Shown: positions 31,850-43,344 of the stretch, piece after piece
Layout of the letters: each line of letters begins with the position of its first letter
Position numbering within the stretch: position 1 is the stretch's first letter
Assembly: GCF_000209165.1 (NCBI RefSeq)
Contig: NC_009068.1
Location: 2,108,001 to 2,172,000, forward strand
Direction of reading: 5' to 3'
Length of the DNA: 64,000 nucleotides
DNA from: Scheffersomyces stipitis CBS 6054
Lineage: Eukaryota; Ascomycota; Pichiomycetes; Serinales; Debaryomycetaceae
The notes under the pieces: generated by a model
The model's input: the letters and a program-made list of their open reading frames with translations, nothing else
Told to the model about the DNA's origin: nothing
Databases searched by the model: none
Translations under genes and position numbers: made by a program

Positions 31850-33106
31850 ATGGACCCAACACACGATCCCAACTTCACACCGCCCTCGTTGAACAGAAAC
31901 ATCGAGCCCCCGGCTCCGTCTTCTGAGATTCCCCTTAACATGCCTATCCAGCCGTTTGTATTAGCTGATTTAGGCGGAGCTGTAGATGCTCCTCCACCAC
32001 ACCCACCCAAAAACAGAACCAAGCACGCTGTAGTTGACGAGTTTGGCAATTACCACTCAAAGATCCCGCGGATCCAGACGGATTTGGTGAACTCTTCTTC
32101 TGACGAAGATGTCACTGACTCGCAATCGACATCGAAAAACGACATAGATGTAGAACTAGAAAGCGTAGACAATTTGGATGATGAAAAGCCTTCTGACTCT
32201 AGGTCTGGCGCCAACGGAAGTGCTATCGAGCAAACTGTTCCCATTTTTCCACCAACTGTGCTGGTGAAATCAAGCCAAATCGCAGACTTAGAAGAGGTTC
32301 CCCACGGCATCCAGAGACTGGCTACTACTTTGGACCAGTACCAGTTTCCCACGCATAGACTTGCCACAACGTTGCTGGACGACTCCAAGTACCCGTTGGT
32401 AATAGTTGCCTGTGGCTCGTTTTCTCCCATCACCTACTTGCACTTGCGTATGTTTGAGATGGCTCTAGATGCGATTACTGAACAGACCCGTTTTGAAGTC
32501 ATAGGCGGCTTTTATTCGCCGGTATCTTCTAATTACAAGAAACAAGGTTTGGCTCCTGCCCACCACCGTGTGAGAATGTGCGAGTTGGCTTGTGAAAGAA
32601 CCTCGTCGTGGCTCATGGTGGATGCGTGGGAATCGCTACAGCCACGCTACACCAGAACAGCTTTGGTGTTGGACCACTTCAACGAAGAAATAAATATCAA
32701 AAGAGGCGGAATCAAGAATCGAAACGGAGAAAGCAGAGGTGTCAAAATAATGCTCTTAGCCGGTGGTGATTTGATCGAATCGATGGGCGAACCAGATGTA
32801 TGGGCAGACCAGGATTTACATCATATCTTGGGCAAGTACGGCTGTCTAATTGTCGAAAGAACCGGTTCTGATGTCAGAAGCTTCCTTTTGAGCCACGACA
32901 TCATGTACGAACACAGACGAAATGTATTGGTAATCAAACAGTTGATCTACAACGACATTTCCTCAACTAAAATCAGACTCTTTATCAGAAGGGGCATGTC
33001 CGTACAGTACCTTTTGCCGAACTCAGTCATCCGCTACATACAGCAGCACAAGTTGTACTACGACTCCGAACCAGTCAAGGAAGTCATGTCTGAAAACGCT
33101 GACTAA
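31850..33106 (+). CDS. NMA1: Nicotinamide/nicotinate mononucleotide adenylyltransferase
   Basis: 418 aa. Joins NMN or NaMN with ATP to give NAD or deamido-NAD, the shared last-but-one step of de novo and salvage NAD synthesis. The N-terminal 170 residues are polar and acidic as in yeast Nma1/Nma2. The nucleotidyl-transferase fold begins at ACGSFSPITYLHLRMFEMA (from about 187), with the FYSPVSSNYKKQGL loop, APAHHRVRMCELA, and the C-terminal ISSTKIRLFIRRG signature (near 386-398). The open frame extends to a TTG at 31841, but the first ATG (31850) is preferred. Saccharomyces has two copies; which one this corresponds to cannot be decided. Convergent with BRN1. Confidence 0.95.
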   Translation: MDPTHDPNFTPPSLNRNIEPPAPSSEIPLNMPIQPFVLADLGGAVDAPPPHPPKNRTKHAVVDEFGNYHSKIPRIQTDLVNSSSDEDVTDSQSTSKNDIDVELESVDNLDDEKPSDSRSGANGSAIEQTVPIFPPTVLVKSSQIADLEEVPHGIQRLATTLDQYQFPTHRLATTLLDDSKYPLVIVACGSFSPITYLHLRMFEMALDAITEQTRFEVIGGFYSPVSSNYKKQGLAPAHHRVRMCELACERTSSWLMVDAWESLQPRYTRTALVLDHFNEEINIKRGGIKNRNGESRGVKIMLLAGGDLIESMGEPDVWADQDLHHILGKYGCLIVERTGSDVRSFLLSHDIMYEHRRNVLVIKQLIYNDISSTKIRLFIRRGMSVQYLLPNSVIRYIQQHKLYYDSEPVKEVMSENAD

Positions 33107-33454
33107 TGCCATGAAAATCACCTACTAATGTCTCCTAATGCCCTCTACAAACGGATAAAGTATAGATTTTTTCGATTTTTTCGAATTTCGGATTTAGACC
33201 ATGAACACTCTCTTGTCGACAACAATGTCCTCGTCATTTCAATTCAACCACCTATTTGACTATTTGATATATTTATATGCGTTCCCTTTCCTAGATCTTT
33301 GTTCTCGTTTTGTCTGTTTCATTCAAGTGCCTCCTAATGACTGCCGACAATAAAGTCTTGTAATCTTTACAAATGTTGTTCAACTTTCTCTCTACGAATG
33401 TTGTTTAACTAAATGTTATGATAAAATGCCAAGTTCTATATGTGTAATGTACAA
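33107..33454. other. Convergent 3' region between NMA and BRN1
   Basis: Contains both 3' UTRs. AT-rich, with a TTTTTTCGATTTTTTCGAATTTCG segment near 33168-33191. Nothing else recognised. Confidence 0.4.
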
Positions 33455-35416
33455 TTAATTTGCGATCACCAAGTCCGTGTAGTCCTGATTATTTTCGATG
33501 CTAAAGCTATGTTCGTTCGCTAAGTGAAGGAGACAAATGAAGTAGAAACTCGTTGAAATATCACTCCGTTCAGCCTTCGTGTACTTTCCTTCTATAGAAT
33601 GAACCACCGAGCTGAAACATACCGTTTCACGAGAGTTATTTTCGTCATTTTCAGAATATTCTTCCGTACTATCACTTTTACGGTCCAAACCATTAGCATG
33701 TTTGTCTGCAGAAGTCTGGAAGATGGATTCTTGCTTTAGACGATCCCACAAGTTGGACTTAAGCAACTTGATATCTACCCTTTTTGCAACCTTAGAAAAA
33801 TTGAGAAACCTTGGTTTCAACCCGAAAGAAGAAGCTGGAATTAGTTCGTTTCCTTCCATAGGATCAACATATCCATCGAAATTGTCTTCACCTTCTTCAC
33901 CCTCCTGGAAAAAAGATGCATGGTACGACTGGTGGAGTTCTTCAATATCTTCTCTATATACATCATCCATAAGTCGAGACCTTTCCATTTCTTCTCTTTC
34001 TTGGTATCTATTGGACCAGTAGTTTTCGTCAGCGGGCACAGAGAGTTCGGATGCGGTTGTCTTTTTACTGTACACCATCCTCTTCTTATTGAATGTTTTT
34101 AAGAGCATGGGCTTTGTGAATAAACTGATAAGTCTCTTGGCTGTGAACTGAAAATCTTCTGTTAAGACATGTCGTGATTCTCTATGCGATTTGGGTAATA
34201 CAGGAGGAGCAGCAGGATCAGCAAACAAGTCGTCTTCATCAATTTCTTCACCACCAAAGTCAATGAGTTTCTGTTCAGGTTTTGGTACATTCAACTTTGG
34301 GCCCTTTTTGACCAGTTCGCGAACATTCCTTTTCAAGTTGGATATCTTCCAATGGTTCTTGTTAGATAAACTAGGTTTCAAGTTCTTGTCGAAATACGCT
34401 AGTAATTCGTAATCAGGAATATCCACCAGTTCGCCAACCATATCCTTATCATCTTCCTGAAACGGTAGTTCAGTGTCATCAAATATTCTTTGTATGGTAT
34501 TGTTAACGTCAACTTCGCTCATCACTCCAGTGATGGCGTTCTGTAATCCATACTCTTCCGATACTTCATCTTCTTCACCTTCATCGAGATCATCCTGAAA
34601 ATCGTAGTTATTAATATCGTTATCTTCCTTAAATTCTTTAGGAAGTATACTTCCCAATAGATTTTCTTGCGTGAAAACATCTTCCACAGCCTCTTGCAAT
34701 CTGGAAATGTTGTGTGAAATCATGGTGTCTTCAAATCCATCCTGGAAAAGAAACCGTTCTAGCCTATCAAGACTGTCATCTGCTAGATCAGTCTTGTCTA
34801 CGGTTTCTTCCGAGTGGTTCATCCCTTTTTCGACAAGCTTGGGATCGGATGTCGTGTCGAAAGCAACCCTTCCTACCTTATCAATATTGAGAATGTGAAG
34901 CAATAAACTCTTGGATCCTCCTTCATCGAAATTGGACAAAGCCCTCTTGAAGATAGGATCTACAGATAACTCCTTCTCAATAACTGATGATCGTATATCC
35001 TCAAACGATCCTACCAAGGTTGTTTCCACTCTATCTGTTCTCCTTCTTCTTTTTACACTAATTTCGTCTTCGGTTCCATTCTGTTCGTCTGTTCTTACTT
35101 GTCCTTCAACCTCATCTGAAGTCTTTGATGATGCTAAGCCAGTCAACAACCTACTGGTTTCACTGGCTGCAGAGTCCACCCTCGACGAGTAGATTTTTAC
35201 ACACCCATCAAGCGTGGCCGAAGCCTTTTGGAAATTTATACTTCTACCTTCCCTTAGCAAGGACAAATCGTGAAAGTAGTCTATCAATGCAAAATCCCAA
35301 GAGTTTTTGGCATTGATCTTGTTATCTGTAGCCATTCGGATCCACATCTCGAAATCCGTGACATTGGTGGACCGCTTACCTAACATAGATCCTCCTACTC
35401 CACCTGCACTCATCAT
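33455..35416 (-). CDS. BRN1: Condensin subunit Brn1 (kleisin, CAP-H/Barren)
   Basis: 653 aa. The kleisin that bridges Smc2 and Smc4 and recruits the HEAT subunits Ycs4 and Ycg1, needed for mitotic chromosome condensation and rDNA segregation. The N-terminal kleisin motif is very clear: WIRMATDNKINAKNSWDFAL, then IDYFHDLSLLREGRSINFQK and TLDGCVKIYSSRVDS. The middle is acidic with conserved islands (LVDIPDYELLAYFDKNL, KRLISLFTKP). The C-terminal winged-helix region (about 535-650) ends in TSFYFICLLHLANEHSF. Slightly shorter than the 754-aa Saccharomyces protein because linkers are reduced. M1 and M2 are adjacent, so the start is uncertain by one codon. Confidence 0.95.
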   Translation of the reverse strand: MMSAGGVGGSMLGKRSTNVTDFEMWIRMATDNKINAKNSWDFALIDYFHDLSLLREGRSINFQKASATLDGCVKIYSSRVDSAASETSRLLTGLASSKTSDEVEGQVRTDEQNGTEDEISVKRRRRTDRVETTLVGSFEDIRSSVIEKELSVDPIFKRALSNFDEGGSKSLLLHILNIDKVGRVAFDTTSDPKLVEKGMNHSEETVDKTDLADDSLDRLERFLFQDGFEDTMISHNISRLQEAVEDVFTQENLLGSILPKEFKEDNDINNYDFQDDLDEGEEDEVSEEYGLQNAITGVMSEVDVNNTIQRIFDDTELPFQEDDKDMVGELVDIPDYELLAYFDKNLKPSLSNKNHWKISNLKRNVRELVKKGPKLNVPKPEQKLIDFGGEEIDEDDLFADPAAPPVLPKSHRESRHVLTEDFQFTAKRLISLFTKPMLLKTFNKKRMVYSKKTTASELSVPADENYWSNRYQEREEMERSRLMDDVYREDIEELHQSYHASFFQEGEEGEDNFDGYVDPMEGNELIPASSFGLKPRFLNFSKVAKRVDIKLLKSNLWDRLKQESIFQTSADKHANGLDRKSDSTEEYSENDENNSRETVCFSSVVHSIEGKYTKAERSDISTSFYFICLLHLANEHSFSIENNQDYTDLVIAN

Positions 35417-35516
35417 TGTCTATATATACATCGGTAATTTGACTTTCTGGAGTGGAGGAGAGTCGTTGCTAGAAGTAGAGACAATCGATGGAGTTGATCT
35501 TAACCATAACAGAGAT

Positions 35517-35522
35517 CACGTG
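35517..35522. promoter_or_regulatory. CACGTG element upstream of BRN1
   Basis: ATCACGTGAC lies about 100 bp before the BRN1 ATG (minus strand), a match to the Cbf1-type RTCACGTG consensus. The remaining LEU1-BRN1 gap (35417-35822) holds the LEU1 3' flank and nothing else notable. Confidence 0.4.
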
Positions 35523-35822
35523 ACTAGATAGTGAAAATATCGTAAAAAGCAAGCTGCAATTTTTACTCTTTTTTGACAGATTTTCAATTTACTACATTAT
35601 GCAGGATACAAATATACGAGTCTTGTAATTTTGAAAAATAGAACTTGCAAAAGTTGGCCTTGGTAATAATCAGAGAATCGTTTTGTATTTGAATAATGAC
35701 AGTATTTGAACTTATAGATATCTGCTGAAGATGTTTCTCCATAGAAGTCTACTATTTTTGAATAACTGATGTGTTTTGTATTAAATAGATTACGTTAAAG
35801 ACATAAATAATTAGTTATGGGA

Positions 35823-38135
35823 TCACCATTCTTGTGCTTTGACACCATAGATAGACTTCTTGGTACCTTTGATAGGCTTGATTAACTTGGAGCCACCTTC
35901 TAAGAAGGAGAACTTCTCTCTTCTGACAGCTTCGTACTTGCTGATGAACTCTTCCTTCTGTAAGGTCAAGCCAATATCGTCCAAACCATTAACTAAGCAA
36001 TGCTTTCTGAATTCTTCGACGTCAAAGTGGTCCACCAAGACTTCGTCGGTTTCTCCATCTCTAATTTGCTGGGCAGGCAAGTCGATAGTCAATTTGTGGC
36101 CAGCAGTGACGACAGGATATAAAGTGGATTGAATCACATCAGCAGGAATTCTAATGGGCAACAAACCGTTCTTGAACGAATTATTGTAGAAGATATCACC
36201 AAAGGATGGGGCAATCATACACTTGATACCAAAGTCCTTGAGAGCCCATGGAGCGTGTTCTCTCGAAGAACCACACCCAAAGTTGTCACCAGTGACTAAC
36301 AAGATCTCAGCCTTACGGTATGGCTCTACGTTCAAAACAAAGTCTGTTTCAACGTCTTTGCCAGTTACAGGGTCCTTCACGTATCTGGCTTCGTAGAATA
36401 AACCTGACTTCAAACCAGTTCTCTTAATGGTCTTCAAGAACTGCTTAGGAATGATAGCATCAGTGTCGACGTTAGCTTTGTCCAAAGGAGCAGTAATACC
36501 AGTGAGAACACCAAACTTGTCAATTCCTCCAGATGGAGCAGCAGTCTTGGCCTTCTTGGATTCTGGTTCCTTAGGAATGTCATAAAGTCTTTCCTGTTCT
36601 GTTCCTGGAGTGTCTTCAATGACTTCCTTTTCGTGTTCGTACACAGCATCTTGGAGAAGTTTGTCTTCGACTTCGTGTTCAATGTGAACAGCAGGTTCAT
36701 CAGATGTATCGTAGTCGAATTCACGGATATCAGTGAAGTGACCTTTGATAGCAGCAGCAGCAGCCATGGCAGGAGACATCAAATGTGTTCTGGAACGAGC
36801 ACCTTGACGACCCTCGAAGTTTCTGTTAGACGTAGAAGCACATCTCTCTTCAGGATCTAAAATATCTGGGTTCATACCAAGACACATCGAACAACCGGCT
36901 TCTCTCCACGAGAAACCAGCAGCTTCAAAGATCTTGTCCAAACCTTCCTTCTCAGCCTGGGCTTTGATCAATCCAGATCCAGGAACGATAAGAACCAACT
37001 TGACGTTGTCAGCCTTCTTGTGGCCCTTAGCGACCTTGGCAGCAGCTCTCAAGTCCTCGATACGGGCGTTAGTACACGAACCAATAAAGGCCTTGTCAAT
37101 CTTGATATCTACCAAACGGGTGTTAGGAGTTAAGCCCTGGTACTTCAAGGCTCTTTCCATACCTGATTTCTTGATAGGGTCAGTCACATGTGCTGGGTCT
37201 GGAACACTGGCAGTGATAGGGAGGGCATCCTGAGGTGAGTTACCCCATGTGATTGTAGGCACGATATCTGAAGCAGCGATCTTGATGTCGTAATCAAAAT
37301 GAGCACCTTCATCAGAATGCAAAGTTTTCCAGTAAGCCAATGCTTTCTCTAATTCAGCTCCCTTAGGAGCTAATGGTCTACCACTGATGTAGTCAAAGGT
37401 AGTCTGATCTGGCTTGATCATACCAGCACGTGCTCCGGCTTCAATAGCCATGTTGCAGATGGACATTCTGGCTTCCATTGACAAACTTTCAATTGCCTTA
37501 CCAGCAAACTCGATGACACAACCAGTACCACCGGCAGTACCAATGACACCAATGACATGCAAGACCAAGTCCTTAGAAGTGATTCCTTCGGACAAATCAC
37601 CCTCTACAGAGATTCTCATGTTCTTAGACTTGGCCTGGATAATCGTCTGGGTTGCCAAGACATGCTCGACTTCAGAGGTACCAATTCCGAAAGCCAAAGC
37701 CCCGAAGGCACCATGGGTAGAAGTGTGAGAGTCACCACAAACAACTGTGGTACCAGGCAAAGTGAACCCTTGTTCTGGGCCGACAATGTGAACAATACCC
37801 TGTCTGGAATCGTCCATGCCAAAATAGGTCACGTCAAAGTCCTTGACGTTCTGTTCCAAGGTTTCCACTTGTAATCTTGAATCGTCCTGGTCTATGAACG
37901 AACTGACGTTCTTGAAGTTGACACGAGAAATAGTGGGGATATTGTGGTCAACAGTTGCTAAAGTACAATCGGTTCTTCTGACAGGTCTTCCAGCATTCTT
38001 CAAACCTTCAAAAGCCTGTGGAGATGTCACTTCGTGAACTAAATGTCTGTCTATGTATAAGAGATACGATCCAGATTCGTCCTTGTGGACAATATGGTCT
38101 TCAAAGACCTTGTCGTATAATGTTCTGGGTGCCAT
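35823..38135 (-). CDS. LEU1: 3-isopropylmalate dehydratase (isopropylmalate isomerase)
   Basis: 770 aa. Converts 2-isopropylmalate to 3-isopropylmalate, the second committed step of leucine synthesis, with a [4Fe-4S] cluster in the cytosol. The large (LeuC-like) domain has [32 protein letters not shown] and the cluster cysteines Cys354 (GSCTNARI), Cys415 and Cys418 ([11 protein letters not shown]). An acidic linker (about 495-535) leads to the small LeuD-like swivel domain with [21 protein letters not shown]. This fused two-domain form is the fungal arrangement and length matches. A perfect Leu3 site and a TATA box lie upstream. Confidence 0.97.
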   Translation of the reverse strand: MAPRTLYDKVFEDHIVHKDESGSYLLYIDRHLVHEVTSPQAFEGLKNAGRPVRRTDCTLATVDHNIPTISRVNFKNVSSFIDQDDSRLQVETLEQNVKDFDVTYFGMDDSRQGIVHIVGPEQGFTLPGTTVVCGDSHTSTHGAFGALAFGIGTSEVEHVLATQTIIQAKSKNMRISVEGDLSEGITSKDLVLHVIGVIGTAGGTGCVIEFAGKAIESLSMEARMSICNMAIEAGARAGMIKPDQTTFDYISGRPLAPKGAELEKALAYWKTLHSDEGAHFDYDIKIAASDIVPTITWGNSPQDALPITASVPDPAHVTDPIKKSGMERALKYQGLTPNTRLVDIKIDKAFIGSCTNARIEDLRAAAKVAKGHKKADNVKLVLIVPGSGLIKAQAEKEGLDKIFEAAGFSWREAGCSMCLGMNPDILDPEERCASTSNRNFEGRQGARSRTHLMSPAMAAAAAIKGHFTDIREFDYDTSDEPAVHIEHEVEDKLLQDAVYEHEKEVIEDTPGTEQERLYDIPKEPESKKAKTAAPSGGIDKFGVLTGITAPLDKANVDTDAIIPKQFLKTIKRTGLKSGLFYEARYVKDPVTGKDVETDFVLNVEPYRKAEILLVTGDNFGCGSSREHAPWALKDFGIKCMIAPSFGDIFYNNSFKNGLLPIRIPADVIQSTLYPVVTAGHKLTIDLPAQQIRDGETDEVLVDHFDVEEFRKHCLVNGLDDIGLTLQKEEFISKYEAVRREKFSFLEGGSKLIKPIKGTKKSIYGVKAQEW

Positions 38136-38237
38136 TCTTAATGTTGAAGCTAAGAATAACGAGATATGTAACTGAAAGTTTTTACTTCAGAAAAGATTGG
38201 TTGGTTGTATATCTGTTAGAAGCGGAGCATCAGCTCT

Positions 38238-38244
38238 TATATAA
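38238..38244 (-). promoter_or_regulatory. LEU1 TATA box
   Basis: TATATAAG reads on the minus strand about 100 bp upstream of the LEU1 ATG and 55 bp downstream of the Leu3 site, the expected order for a regulated yeast promoter. Confidence 0.55.
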
Positions 38245-38299
38245 TTTTTCAGTTCTCGTTCGTTGATGCGGAGTCATACGTGCGGCCGCCGTTACCGCG

Positions 38300-38309
38300 C
38301 CGGTACCGG
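38300..38309. promoter_or_regulatory. Leu3 binding site (UAS-LEU) of LEU1
   Basis: CCGGTACCGG is a perfect palindromic match to the CCGGNNCCGG consensus of the zinc-cluster regulator Leu3, which responds to 2-isopropylmalate. It is 165 bp upstream of the LEU1 ATG. An adjoining CCGTTACCG (38289-38297) resembles a second, weaker site. A CACGTG element is also present at 38425-38430. Confidence 0.85.
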
Positions 38310-38424
38310 CCCATTCACACTCTTCACTCCTAGCCAATGGAGGCAGAATTATTAGTCAATGGAGCATTCCATGCAGGACTTCCGGGGATCGGCCCCCTTC
38401 CGATGAACAACACCAAGGTTTGGT

Positions 38425-38430
38425 CACGTG
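38425..38430. promoter_or_regulatory. CACGTG element upstream of LEU1
   Basis: GGTCACGTGTT lies about 290 bp before the LEU1 ATG. It is a Cbf1-type E-box. In Saccharomyces, Cbf1 sites occur in many amino-acid biosynthesis promoters; function here is inferred. Confidence 0.4.
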
Positions 38431-40788
38431 TTACTAAATCACGACAATAGCTATCAATTTTACTCCACATTCTAGAACCCTACAACGTAGACCCGCATTG
38501 AGAGATCATCATTAGTTCCTTCGTCTACGCTGATTAAACCTTAAAACTCTGAAAAAGCAAGTAAAAAGGTAAGTGTAAGAGAAAAGCTGTAGTTGAATTT
38601 CCTCGAATGCTTTTGGTTCCCCATTTGAACCGTTTGGAAATGGTATTTTTTTGCTCTGTTTAATCGTTGACGGGTGTTGGCTGACAACTGGAGGGTCTTT
38701 TCTAAAGACTTGGGCAATCGTCCACCAACAGTTTCCCAAATGTATTTTTCGTAAATTCTCTAGTAATAAAAAGTGCTAACTTTGGTGACAAAAGTATAGA
38801 ACAATTGAAGTATATCCGTTTGCAGACGAACAAGAGGCTCAAAAGGGAGTAGTAGAGCTTAATAGATAGTCTCGCAAGTTGCTTTACGAGATATTCTGCG
38901 TAAATACAAATGCCTTTGCTGTGATGGTAAAAGTGTAAAATTTTTCGGTCTTGTTGAAGGCAGTGTTACAAAATATTTCCCCTGATCTCAGGGGTTCTGG
39001 TTCAAGAAAAACGTAAAGAGTAGAAGCAATATAAACCCTGAAGTTAAACTGCAGTTGAACCTTATAGTCGCCAAGATGAGAACCAAAACAGTCTAAGTTT
39101 ATCACCACGCGTATATGGAGATACTCAGATTCTCAGATTCTCTATGAAAGGAGCACCAAATATTGAAAAAATGGTTATTAAATAAAAAGATTAAGAGCTC
39201 GCAATCATGGGTTTGGTCAAAAATTTACGAGTGCTTCATGCATGTACAGATCTCTCTTTTTGAACTATACAATATCTTTTTGAGCCACAATGGGGGATAC
39301 TCTTTACTGATGACGCTGGGGTATCAAATGTATGTTGATTAGGGGAAGTTTGTAGTAGATACTTGAAGTAATGAAAGGGTACTTCCACAACAATATATAG
39401 CATAAACGGCCTAACACGCAAGGGATCCAGATAAACAGTTTTTGTTCTTGAATATTTACATTAGTCTAACTATGAATTTCCTTTTTCAGAGTCATCGAAC
39501 TAAAATTGATAGAAGTTTATGATATTTTAATATGTTTTTATTATGTGCAATTTCCTAAAAATATTATTCAGCATAAATAATTAACACTGAATGCATAGGA
39601 TTATAGAATATGTCAAAATTTTATAGGCGACTCAAGTTATTATTATTACGCTGCATTATTTGTGTTATTCAAAACAAATTCTGCCTATAACTAGCATCAT
39701 ATCGAGGCAAACAGGGGTAAGTCCAATACTCATCGTTCATCATTAGGCTTCCCTCTAATGATCGCTAGCTGCTGAAGTCTTCGCTTGCAGTACGAGCAAC
39801 ATTCAGCAACATACTTCGAGTGAATCACTATGAATTACCTCAAAGTTGTATCTAGACGAGCAATTTTGAGAAGTGCTCGTCACTTTTCGTGCATCTATTG
39901 CTCTCCTCACTGGCCGTTCTAGCCAGCTATCTCTTGCCAATATGTATCGAGGTCTGCAAGAAAAGTGATAAGACGGTTTGATATTTTCCCTTCGTTATTC
40001 GTAGTTTATCCCAGAGTTGCCAACAATAAAGTATTTTTGAAGAATCAAAAAATTGTCCAAAATATTTTAAAGCTGAATTTTTGCAAGTACATAAAAAAAA
40101 ATGACCCGTAATTTTTATTTATGAGCGGATACAATGGATAAAAGAATTATTCTGGTTTGGCTTGTAGTGGACAAATTATATTAGTCCTTTGAGAAAATAG
40201 AAGCAATGCAATTAGAGCATTATTGTGTGTCGAATTATTAATGCAGAATGCCTGCTCGTGAAGGTTTCAAAATAAAAGAACTCGTATGTTCAATAATTTT
40301 CTATGGTGTACTTTTGGATGCGAAATACGAAAATGCTATTCAACCAGAGTGAAATCCTTATCCACATATAATATCTATAATAGAAGAGGAAACAGTGCCG
40401 CTTGACTTCATTGCCAGATAATATTATTCAACTATGGCTATCTGCGGAGACGGGCAGCGTTATTACAGGCGTTGGAGCTCATGCCATAAATTAACGCACG
40501 TAATGGAAAAGTCAGCTCCAGAGGACAACATTATTGCGGAAGAGAAATCTCTATCAAGCTTTCCAAATCTTCAAGAATGAAGCCTTTAGCAAAAGGTATC
40601 CCAGACACCTAACAAGTAGTTCATCAGGCACGTGATATAAATCATGCATTACTGACACGCGATCAAAATCAGGTGACCGATCCCAGATCTTTGTACTTCA
40701 GTCTTGATTGCTTGATGAAATGTTGATGAAGAGCCTCTACAAGTATTGTACAATTGACTGAAGACAAAAGAGTAAGGTCTGGAGAGCC
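38431..40788. other. 2.4-kb gene-free region between LEU1 and CUL3
   Basis: Divergent promoter region. Frames at 38512-38739, 38884-39108 and 39236-39421 (all minus) are short and without motifs. It is very AT-rich at 39460-39680 and 40040-40140. A CACGTG (40630-40635) lies about 155 bp before the CUL3-like ATG. No RNA gene or repeat family recognised. Confidence 0.45.
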
Positions 40789-43344
40789 ATGATACCCACA
40801 GCAGGAAGAAGGTCCAAAATCCGGCCACCCCGTAAGTCACTCGTGAGTCTGTCCACTGACGGAGCCAATACCGACCCCACGGTAGACTTCGAAAAATCGT
40901 GGACCGTACTTGCGAATGCCATTACCCAGATCCAGAACAAGAATGTTTCGAACCTCTCGTACGAGCAATTGTACAGAAAGGCATATGTACTTGTTCTTCG
41001 CAAGTACGGTGCCAAATTGTACGATAATGTCGCCAGCTTGATTACACACCACTTACTAGCCAGACGTGACTATTTGCTAGACATAGCCAATGCAGAGGAC
41101 TTCATGAGAGCCGTGATTCTCGAATGGGACGAACATTTACAGCTGATGAAGTTTGTCAGCGACGTTCTCATGTATTTGAATCGTGTGTATGTAAAGGAGC
41201 AGAAAAAGTTGCTCATCTATGACTTGGGAATAGAGCTTTTCAAAGACAATGTTATAAAGCACAACCACGACGAAGTGGGCCAAAAAATCGTTGAAATAGT
41301 AATCACAGAAATTACACGCAACCGTAGAGGCGAGGTAATCACAACGACGATGTATATAACGAAACTTATCAATATGCTTGAGTTGTTGGTGGAGTCTGGC
41401 GGTTCTGCGGATCTACAGCAATATGGTGAAAACTACTACCAGACTACTTTTGAACCGGCATTTCTCGGAAATTCAGAAACTTTCTTCTATAACTTCTCTC
41501 AGGAGCTAGTAAACTACAAGTTGGGCTCGCGATACCTTCGTGAAGCCGCTCAGTTTGTCAAGGAAGAGGAAAACAGAATCAACTTCTACCTACCTTCTTC
41601 AACGTACCCTAAACTCATAGACCTCATGAACAACATCATTATCAAAGACAAAATCGACGACATAATCTCACTACCTTACGAGCAACAAGGACTTTCCTAC
41701 TGGTTGCAGCCAGTGATAGGAAATATCTTTGAAGACAAAAATGACAGTCATCACTTCGAGGAGCTAAGAATATTGTACCAGTTAATAGGACGGTTTGCGG
41801 ATGATTTCCAGCTTCTTCGATTACGGTTGAAATCGAACATCATCTCTCAAGGATCACAGCTTCCAGAGTTTGTCAAAACCTCTCTCCAGAATGCTGGAGA
41901 AAAGAAAACTACCTACAATTCCACCGCGTTTGCCATCAAATGGATAGATACGGTATTGAGATATCGAGAACAAATATTCAAGTTGCTGTTGGAGTCATTC
42001 CAACTGGATCCAATTATTGAGCAGACTATCACATATGCCATGCGTGATTTCATCAATGGCAATGGCAACAACAGGAAAAACTCACCCATAGTCAATGCGC
42101 CAGAGCTCTTGTCCATTTACATGGATTATCATATAAAGCAAAAAAGTAAGCCCTCACCTTCGAAAGACGTGAATTCAGACCTGACAGAAGTGTTTATCAG
42201 CAAGTCTATTGAGTTCTTACGGTTTATCAAGGACAAGGATGCATTTGAAGCAAACTACGCCAATCATTTTGCTAAACGATTTTTGAATTCTAAGGGGACT
42301 ACCCAGAACGGAAATGCAAACAATAAATTAGGCGTCGATTTGGAGGAATTAATACTCTCAAGATTAGGTGAGGAAATGGGAACAACGTCGTTGGCTAAGG
42401 TAATAAAGATGAACAAGGACATAAAACTGTCGAAGGACACCACCTCCGATTGGAGGAAATATACTATCAAAAATCAGGTGCCTGATTTGGTTGAACTTGA
42501 ATTAAAAATCTGCAATGTCACTGATTGGCCCAAATCTATGACGAAGGACTACAAGTCATTTTCCAAGAGCGACACTGGCGAAATTCAATTCATATGGCCC
42601 AAGAAGTTGCGTACTACTATGGGTGAATTTGAAGAGTTCTGGTTCTCGGGCAAGAAGAACGACAATAAATCCTTGTATTGGAGTCCTAAGTTTGGTTCCA
42701 TGGATATGAGAATTACATATCCTTCCAGAACTTACGAAATCAATTTGTCTACATATGCTGGGATTATCATGTTACTTTTTGCTCCTCAGTCTTCCAATGC
42801 GGACGGATCCATGGTGCTGGCGTTTGACGAAAAGAAGGAATTAACATACAACGAAATTCAAGAACTTACAGGGATACCCGAGGCGGATCTCAAGAGACAC
42901 TTGCAATCGATCGCAGTTGCTCCTAGACTGAGGTTGTTGGTGAAACTGCCAATGACAAAGGAAGTCAATGACGATGACGTCTTTAGATTGAATGAGAGCT
43001 TCAAATCGCCTTCAATAAAGGTGAAGGTATTAACAGTTTCTGCAGCTTCTTCAGTAGCACCAACAAGATCCAAACCGAAGACAGAACAGGAAGAGGAGGC
43101 AGAAGAAGTTCAGAGCAATATTGCTGAGGGCCGGAAGATTGAAGTCAATGCTGCTATTGTTCGTATCATGAAGTCAAGACATACAATTCGACACAACGAG
43201 CTTATTGAAGAACTCATCAAGCAGTTGCAAAATCGATTCCAGCCACTGATCTTGTTGATCAAGCAACGCATAGAGGACTTGATAGAAAAAGAATACTTGA
43301 AGAGAGATGAAGAGGAAAGAAACTTGTACCACTATGTGGCATAG
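40789..43344 (+). CDS. CUL3: Cullin, Cul3-type scaffold of a ubiquitin ligase
   Basis: 851 aa. Scaffold of a cullin-RING ligase: its N-terminal repeats bind the substrate adaptor, its C-terminal domain binds the RING protein. The start RRSKIRPPRKS and the repeat block (SYEQLYRKAYVLVLRKYGAK, LEWDEHLQLMKFVSDVLMYL NRVYV) are Cul3-like. The cullin homology region holds FLRFIKDKDAFEANYANHFA and the beta-hairpin/winged-helix segment. The neddylation site is visible in IVRIMKSRHT (Lys near 795), followed by the usual LIEKEYLKRD ending. Saccharomyces Cul3 (Ygr003w) works with Elc1-type adaptors on stalled RNA polymerase II; the partner here is not known. Confidence 0.92.
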   Translation: MIPTAGRRSKIRPPRKSLVSLSTDGANTDPTVDFEKSWTVLANAITQIQNKNVSNLSYEQLYRKAYVLVLRKYGAKLYDNVASLITHHLLARRDYLLDIANAEDFMRAVILEWDEHLQLMKFVSDVLMYLNRVYVKEQKKLLIYDLGIELFKDNVIKHNHDEVGQKIVEIVITEITRNRRGEVITTTMYITKLINMLELLVESGGSADLQQYGENYYQTTFEPAFLGNSETFFYNFSQELVNYKLGSRYLREAAQFVKEEENRINFYLPSSTYPKLIDLMNNIIIKDKIDDIISLPYEQQGLSYWLQPVIGNIFEDKNDSHHFEELRILYQLIGRFADDFQLLRLRLKSNIISQGSQLPEFVKTSLQNAGEKKTTYNSTAFAIKWIDTVLRYREQIFKLLLESFQLDPIIEQTITYAMRDFINGNGNNRKNSPIVNAPELLSIYMDYHIKQKSKPSPSKDVNSDLTEVFISKSIEFLRFIKDKDAFEANYANHFAKRFLNSKGTTQNGNANNKLGVDLEELILSRLGEEMGTTSLAKVIKMNKDIKLSKDTTSDWRKYTIKNQVPDLVELELKICNVTDWPKSMTKDYKSFSKSDTGEIQFIWPKKLRTTMGEFEEFWFSGKKNDNKSLYWSPKFGSMDMRITYPSRTYEINLSTYAGIIMLLFAPQSSNADGSMVLAFDEKKELTYNEIQELTGIPEADLKRHLQSIAVAPRLRLLVKLPMTKEVNDDDVFRLNESFKSPSIKVKVLTVSAASSVAPTRSKPKTEQEEEAEEVQSNIAEGRKIEVNAAIVRIMKSRHTIRHNELIEELIKQLQNRFQPLILLIKQRIEDLIEKEYLKRDEEERNLYHYVA

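Noticed and set aside
39107..39112. ACGCGT (MCB) between LEU1 and CUL3
   Set aside because: It lies more than 900 bp from LEU1 and 1.6 kb from CUL3, so a promoter role is not supported.
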